Both the position numbers and the translations under genes were made by a program. Below, one piece after another: positions 5,083 through 8,467 of a stretch of 8,467 nt of DNA; position 1 is the first letter of the stretch, and each line of letters opens with the position of its first letter. Source of the stretch: Actinomycetes bacterium (lineage in GTDB: Bacteria > Actinomycetota > Acidimicrobiia > Acidimicrobiales > SZUA-35); contig JAAETV010000153.1 of the NCBI GenBank assembly GCA_024227975.1, positions 1 to 8,467 of the forward strand, in the 5' to 3' direction. The notes under the pieces were generated by a model. It was not told where the DNA came from and did no database searches. It saw only the letters and a program-made list of their open reading frames with translations.

Positions 5083-5793
5083 CTAGACGCCGCTCTTGCA
5101 TCGGTCGCACTCGCTGGAGGGGATCTCCGAGAATCGGACCCTGCGCTCGTAGAGGAGGTTCGTCACCCGTTCGACGATGTCGAGCAGTGCCCATCCCTTC
5201 GCCGCGTGCCCGCCACGTGGGACCTCCCAGAGATTCGGGGCGCGTTCGAACAACGCTAGGCAGTGGCCCTCGTCGTGGGCCGAGCGGTAGTGGATGCCCT
5301 CAATGGGACGACCGGCGGGCTCGTCGCGATGGATCGCCCGCGCCCATGCCTGCGACTCCTTCCGACTCAGGGCGCCGGTGGTGAGCTGGGGAAGTGCCCC
5401 GATGGCCATCGCTCCGTTCCCTGTGAGGTCCTGGACCCGGCAGTCCTCCTCGACGTGCACGAGCCCGACTCGGTAGTTGGGACAGATCGTGGCAGTGGTC
5501 TCATCGCCGAAGACCTCGGCTAGCGCCGTGCCGAGATTGCGGGCCAGGTAGATGATCGTCCGCCCTTCGGAGCACTCCGCGGGTCGGGAGATATGGCCCG
5601 TGTGATGGTCGAAGCGGAGCAGCGGACCGAACCTGCGTCGAAAGGTTGCGGTCGGGCAGTGGTGGCCCTGGTGGAACACGCGGACCCAGGCCGCGGCATC
5701 CGGATCATCGGCGGTGGCGGGCGAGATCGCGTGCCACGTCCAGTGGGATCCGCCCTCCAGTTTGGGTCCCGGCTGTGAGATCCTGTTCACCAT
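5083..5793 (-). CDS. RES-domain toxin (MbcT/ParT-like)
   Basis: From ATG 5793 the protein is 236 residues, a usual size for RES toxins. The RES fold is visible: RRFGPLLRFDHH (53-64, with Arg60), then GRTIIYLARNLGTALAEVFG (77-96, with Tyr82 and Glu93), then GIHYRSAHDEGHCLALFERA (166-185, with Ser171). These supply the conserved Arg, Glu and Ser that name the family, so it looks catalytically intact. Known RES toxins consume NAD+ (MbcT is an NAD+ phosphorylase) or ADP-ribosylate a target (ParT); the activity here is inferred. The start overlaps the stop of the upstream gene by seven bases (5787-5793), which suggests translational coupling; GTG 5790 is an alternative. The frame is open back to 5985, but that part overlaps the partner gene. 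The C-terminus (SSECDRCKSGV) ends right at the transposase remnant and may not be the ancestral tail. Confidence 0.85.
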   Translation of the reverse strand: MVNRISQPGPKLEGGSHWTWHAISPATADDPDAAAWVRVFHQGHHCPTATFRRRFGPLLRFDHHTGHISRPAECSEGRTIIYLARNLGTALAEVFGDETTATICPNYRVGLVHVEEDCRVQDLTGNGAMAIGALPQLTTGALSRKESQAWARAIHRDEPAGRPIEGIHYRSAHDEGHCLALFERAPNLWEVPRGGHAAKGWALLDIVERVTNLLYERRVRFSEIPSSECDRCKSGV

Positions 5794-7559
5794 GCCCGGA
5801 GCGCCCGAACGTGCCCGATCACCGCATCGTGCTCGCCCTGCATCATGAGCATCACCGGCAGGTGGCCGCGCAGGCCCCGGCAGGGTCTGGTCAGCCACTC
5901 GGCCAGGGACAGCTTGTCCCCGGGGAAGTTGTCGTTGATCTCCTGGAGCCCGCGGAGAACGGTTCCGCTTGCGCCGAACTGCCATCGTGGGATGTATCGC
6001 TCGCCCTCCATGTCGATGACGAGGATTCTGTTGGTGCTCATGAGTTGTTGGAATCGCCGGTCGTCGACGGCGAACTCGTGCTTGAACTCGTCCTCGGACA
6101 TGCTGGCTTGCTCGACGAGCTTCCTGGCGTGGTCAAGCGACCACATGTTCCACGACCGGGCCGTGGCAAGGTGCTCGCTCGTCGGGGCCGGTCCGAAGGC
6201 CGCTTCCTCATCGGCGGCATCGTCCGGCTGCTCATCTTCCGCCGGCCCCGGGCCCTGCCATACCTCGGGAAAGACGGTCCAGAGGGAAACGTCTTGATCA
6301 TCATCGTCGGTTGTCCCGACGACTCCGGCAACGGCGACGCTCGCCTGCCTGTGGAGGTCCCTAATCTCCTCCAGGGTGATGGCGTCGGTCCCGGGTTCGG
6401 GGAGGGTCTCCGAACGCTTGAAGCTCTCGATGATCGAGAGTGTCTGGCCCGGTGCGCCGACCCGGTTGGTCAGGCCATCGTTCAGCTCGTCGGTGAGCGG
6501 GATGGAGCTGAGCAGGTCGCCGATCGGCGTGTCGACCGCGTCGGCGATCTGGGACAGCATGCCGACCAGGAAGCCGGAGCCCGCAGCCATCCCGAGCCGT
6601 TGGCCCACCAGGTCGGCCAACGTTGCGTACTCCATGAGTTCGAGCAGGTCGCCGTCGGTTGCCAGATCCTGAGCGATACCGAGGTGCACCGCTCGACGAA
6701 GACGTTTCACTCCGAGCAGCGTGGTGGCCTGTTCGATCGACGTCACTCGCTGCTTCAGTCCGAAGCTGGCGCTGTTGCATGACCGCAACACCCGCAGGGA
6801 GAGATCGGGGTCGCGTTTCACCGCGGCGGCGACCATGCTCATATCGATGACGGCGTCATCGACGGCCAGGAGCTCCAAGAGCTCGATGTAGTTGGCAAGG
6901 GAGCCCTGGAGGAGCTTCTTCCTGTCGATCCGGAGCGCTTCGATCTCTCGTCCCTGGAACAGATCGCAGCCCAAGTCGATCGCCTTCTGCCGCTCGGCCT
7001 TCGTTCCTATCTTGGTGCCGATGAGGATGGCGTGGCTGTGCTTGCGGACGAACTCCGCTGTCTCGCTGAGGGTCTGATCGTCGGCACCGTGCAGGTCCAG
7101 TTTGACATGCGACGCGAACCTGAGGAGCCGTTCCTGCCGGTTCCCCTGCCCATGTTGATACCGGTCGAGGGCCAGCCCATAGCCGCGGGCTCGGAGTTGT
7201 TCCGCACCGTGCAGGACCGCGTTGTCAACATGGACGTCGGGCTGGACCTCGAGCACCGCGATCTGATTTGCATCGGGGAGCGGCGCCGCTCCGACGACAA
7301 AGTCCCGGGTGATGTTGACGAAATACAGCGGCGAGCCACGCTCAACGGTCGTCGCCGTGTGCTCGGCCAGGACCTGTAGCGTCGCTGCCGTGTTCTGGAG
7401 CGTCGCTTCGGCGGCATCGTCGGCGTGTCGGAAGAACAGCTCGTAGCCGACGGTTCGCCCTGTCTGGTCGTGAATCGCCTGGAGGGCCGAGCGGCGGGTT
7501 CTCGTCGGGATCCCAGGGTGCGCGGCCTTGGTTTCCACATCCGACGATTGGTGCGTCAT
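5787..7559 (-). CDS. Degenerate EAL - HDOD - RES-antitoxin-like fusion protein
   Basis: This 590-residue protein starts at ATG 7559 behind GGGAG. Residues 22-210 are an EAL-like domain of the YuxH/CdgJ type. The EAL motif is changed to GYELFFR (38-44), the DDFG site is ALDRYQ, and the AEGVET site is GTKIGT, while VNIT (81-84) and FQGRE (201-205) remain. It should not hydrolyse c-di-GMP, though binding of some ligand is possible. Residues 216-400 are an HDOD domain (AVIDMSMVAAAVKRDPDLSL, then RVLRSCNSASF), a signalling scaffold related to HD domains without the HD pair. An acidic linker follows (415-455). Residues 460-590 resemble Xre/MbcA/ParS antitoxins: an HTH-like segment, RYIPRWQF (521-528), and LSLAEWLTRPCRGLRG (550-565), followed by a conserved D-A-V helix. 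The RES toxin follows with overlap, as expected for an antitoxin. YuxH-like proteins normally end after HDOD. Confidence 0.85.
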   Translation of the reverse strand: MTHQSSDVETKAAHPGIPTRTRRSALQAIHDQTGRTVGYELFFRHADDAAEATLQNTAATLQVLAEHTATTVERGSPLYFVNITRDFVVGAAPLPDANQIAVLEVQPDVHVDNAVLHGAEQLRARGYGLALDRYQHGQGNRQERLLRFASHVKLDLHGADDQTLSETAEFVRKHSHAILIGTKIGTKAERQKAIDLGCDLFQGREIEALRIDRKKLLQGSLANYIELLELLAVDDAVIDMSMVAAAVKRDPDLSLRVLRSCNSASFGLKQRVTSIEQATTLLGVKRLRRAVHLGIAQDLATDGDLLELMEYATLADLVGQRLGMAAGSGFLVGMLSQIADAVDTPIGDLLSSIPLTDELNDGLTNRVGAPGQTLSIIESFKRSETLPEPGTDAITLEEIRDLHRQASVAVAGVVGTTDDDDQDVSLWTVFPEVWQGPGPAEDEQPDDAADEEAAFGPAPTSEHLATARSWNMWSLDHARKLVEQASMSEDEFKHEFAVDDRRFQQLMSTNRILVIDMEGERYIPRWQFGASGTVLRGLQEINDNFPGDKLSLAEWLTRPCRGLRGHLPVMLMMQGEHDAVIGHVRALRAW

Positions 7560-7623
7560 CGGCTCCCATCGGTCTCGATGGAGCTGAGTTGAGAGGCGGC
7601 ACCGACGGGCGGACCCTATCTAG

Positions 7624-7695
7624 TTGCTGACTGCGGCCGATTTCTACGACGACGCCCTGGCCGAAACCACCAACGGGCTCTACAAGACCGGGTGT
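7624..7695 (+). pseudogene. IS3-family transposase (OrfB) fragment
   Basis: This frame reads ADFYDDALAETTNGLYKTGC, a close match to the DSYDNALAETVNGLYKTEC block of IS3-family OrfB transposases. That block contains the final catalytic Glu of the DDE triad. Only about 24 residues survive: a stop (TAG, 7621-7623) precedes it, and after CVQD the sequence runs into a heptamer tandem repeat. No other part of the element is visible nearby. It lies upstream of the fusion gene on the opposite strand, within its likely promoter region. Confidence 0.7.
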
Positions 7696-7710
7696 GTCCA
7701 AGACCGAGAG

Positions 7711-7738
7711 CAGAGTGCAGAGTGCAGAGTGCAGAGTG
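7711..7738. repeat. Tandem heptamer repeat, four copies of CAGAGTG
   Basis: Four perfect copies of CAGAGTG run from 7711 to 7738, followed by a partial CAG. The array starts shortly after the IS3 fragment and interrupts its frame. Perfect short tandem repeats change copy number by slippage. It lies about 150 bp upstream of the fusion gene start (minus strand), not within a supported gene, so any phase-variation role would be at the promoter level and is speculative. Confidence 0.9.
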
Positions 7739-7860
7739 CAGACCCCAGCTCGTCACATCAGGTCACTCCATAGTCGACCCCGAGACCAGCGAGCTACATC
7801 CATATCTACACGACTTGTGTGCAACACAATCCCGGGCCGAGCTGCGCTGATGCGTCCGTG

Positions 7861-7905
7861 CGGCGTACCCGTGCACCGGGACCGTCGCACATCGCCGGTG
7901 ATGTG
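7861..7905. repeat. Direct repeat flanking the toxin module, right copy
   Basis: It carries the exact 19-mer shared with 4716-4734 (here 7871-7889), with weaker similarity on both sides. It has the same orientation as the left copy. The repeat lies outside the IS3 fragment and the heptamer array, so both copies bracket the whole toxin module. Confidence 0.7.
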
Positions 7906-7912
7906 GCGCTTC

Positions 7913-7966
7913 GGTCGGGATTCCAACCCGGTGGTCGCGGCCTCTAGCCGCGCGCTCGGCCCGACC
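7913..7966. repeat. Nested inverted repeats
   Basis: An outer seven-base-pair stem, GGTCGGG (7913-7919) with CCCGACC (7960-7966), encloses an inner six-base-pair hairpin, CGCGGC (7936-7941) with GCCGCG (7947-7952) and a five-base loop. The structure could form on DNA or on either transcript. It starts eight bases after the right direct-repeat copy. Function unknown. Confidence 0.55.
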
Positions 7967-8145
7967 CGGTCAGGGATTGCTCCCAGCTGTGCTAGGCCGC
8001 TGTGGGTGATCAGTCCCTCACCATTGCTCGTCGCTTTCCGTGGCAACACCAGACCAGTAGTATGAGACGCGACATGACCCCCTGTTTCCCGGGTTCGATG
8101 GCTGCTTCAACGACATCCATTGTCCCAGGTCAGGGAGTCTTTCGC

Positions 8146-8188
8146 GAACCCAAACCAGAATCAGTTGCGACTATTCCGGGTTGGGTTC
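8146..8188 (-). terminator. Inverted repeat at the end of the small membrane protein gene
   Basis: GAACCCAAACC (8146-8156) pairs with GGTTGGGTTC (8179-8188) with one bulged A, across a 22-base spacer. On the minus strand it begins at the stop codon of the gene at 8187-8408, where a terminator is expected. The loop is long and no T-tract follows, so termination is only likely. Confidence 0.45.
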
Positions 8189-8408
8189 AGGCTTGGTCCG
8201 ATTCCCTTCTTCGACTTGTCCGTCGTTCTAGACCCACGATTCCAGCGATCATGAATATGAACGCCCCAAGGAGCGATTGAAAGATCGCCTCACCGGGGTC
8301 CGACCCCAGTAGGAGGCTGAATAGGGTCCCGACTGCGACGAAGCCTACTCCGCCAAACATGAACCATCTGTTGTCTCGGTCGCTCATCACTTCTCGAATA
8401 TGTCGCAT
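8187..8408 (-). CDS. Small two-helix membrane protein
   Basis: From ATG 8408 this is a 73-residue protein; GAGG lies five bases upstream and favours this start over GTG 8426. After a short polar N-terminus (MRHIREVMSDRDNRW) there are two hydrophobic helices: FMFGGVGFVAVGTLFSLLLG (about 16-35) and AIFQSLLGAFIFMIAGIVGL (about 40-60), with a short acidic turn (SDPGEA). It ends in a basic tail (ERRTSRRRESDQA). The basic tail and the polar N-terminus predict both ends in the cytoplasm. No family is recognised. The gene stands alone on the minus strand; its upstream neighbour is outside the window. Confidence 0.75.
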   Translation of the reverse strand: MRHIREVMSDRDNRWFMFGGVGFVAVGTLFSLLLGSDPGEAIFQSLLGAFIFMIAGIVGLERRTSRRRESDQA

Positions 8409-8467
8409 GGAGTCCTCACTCAGCACTTCGCCCGGAATGCATTGATTCCCACCGATGCTGTGTTGGC

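Larger units (their letters stand above)
7696..8186. other. Gene-free region rich in repeats
   Basis: No supported gene lies here. Open frames on both strands lack ribosome binding sites and domains. The region contains the heptamer array (7711-7738), the right copy of the direct repeat (7861-7905), nested inverted repeats (7913-7966) and the terminator-like hairpin below the small membrane protein gene (8146-8188). Confidence 0.5.

Noticed and set aside
5794..5985. Longer RES protein starting at 5985
   Set aside because: The added 64 residues are Arg/Pro-rich, overlap the well-supported antitoxin-like domain in another frame, and the overlap start at 5793 fits both the RES family and translational coupling.
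5646..6782. Plus-strand 378-residue ORF opposite the fusion gene
   Set aside because: It is antisense to a protein with clear EAL, HDOD and antitoxin-like motifs and shows none itself; a shadow of GC-rich coding DNA.
7913..7990. tRNA-like sequence on the minus strand (a GGG...CCC arm like a T-arm, a seven-base anticodon-like loop, and a CCA-like end)
   Set aside because: The T-loop has G where C56 is expected, the 7-base acceptor strand before CCA finds no complementary partner at the right distance, and the D-arm spacing is wrong. I treat it as inverted repeats only.
7753..8049. Minus-strand 98-residue ORF in the repeat-rich region
   Set aside because: It runs through the direct repeat and the nested inverted repeats, has no domain and no good start signal.

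Overview
The window is GC-rich DNA that looks actinobacterial: GTG starts are common, there is a likely leaderless transcript, a WYL-domain YafY-type regulator, a lipobox lipoprotein and a RES toxin of the MbcT kind. I cannot name the genus. The region reads as an accessory, partly decaying stretch. Coding modules are separated by repeat-rich DNA without good genes, and two transposase remnants and one broken gene are visible.

Layout. (1) 1-263: the first 76 codons of a TetR-family repressor on the minus strand, with a perfect 11-bp inverted repeat over its own promoter. (2) 620-1161, plus strand: a small basic protein overlapping a low-molecular-weight tyrosine phosphatase-like protein (COG4551 type). 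(3) 1268-2390: a lipoprotein gene on the minus strand between two copies of a repeat of about 110 bp that carries a conserved hairpin. (4) 2422-3934, minus strand: an apparent operon of a WYL regulator, a YCII-like protein and an SRPBCC protein that has become a pseudogene. (5) 4139-4300, minus strand: a 53-residue single-pass membrane protein with a very good Shine-Dalgarno sequence. (6) 4839-7695: the main system. A 590-residue protein combines a degenerate EAL domain, an HDOD domain and a C-terminal domain resembling RES-toxin antitoxins (Xre/MbcA/ParS type). It overlaps by a few bases the gene of a RES-domain toxin. An ISL3-like transposase remnant lies just downstream of the toxin and an IS3-like remnant just upstream of the fusion gene. 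(7) 7711-8467: a heptamer tandem repeat, a repeat copy shared with position 4706, nested inverted repeats, and a small two-helix membrane protein on the minus strand.

The most interesting object is the RES toxin with a fused antitoxin. RES toxins of the MbcT/ParT type attack NAD+ metabolism or ADP-ribosylate targets, and normally pair with a small Xre-like antitoxin encoded just upstream. Here the antitoxin-like domain is the tail of a large protein built on an EAL-HDOD signalling scaffold, so toxin release could be tied to a signal sensed by that scaffold. The pair sits between transposase scraps and imperfect direct repeats (4706-4751 and 7861-7905), which suggests it arrived as a mobile module. 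Domain calls were made by reading the translations; no database search was run.
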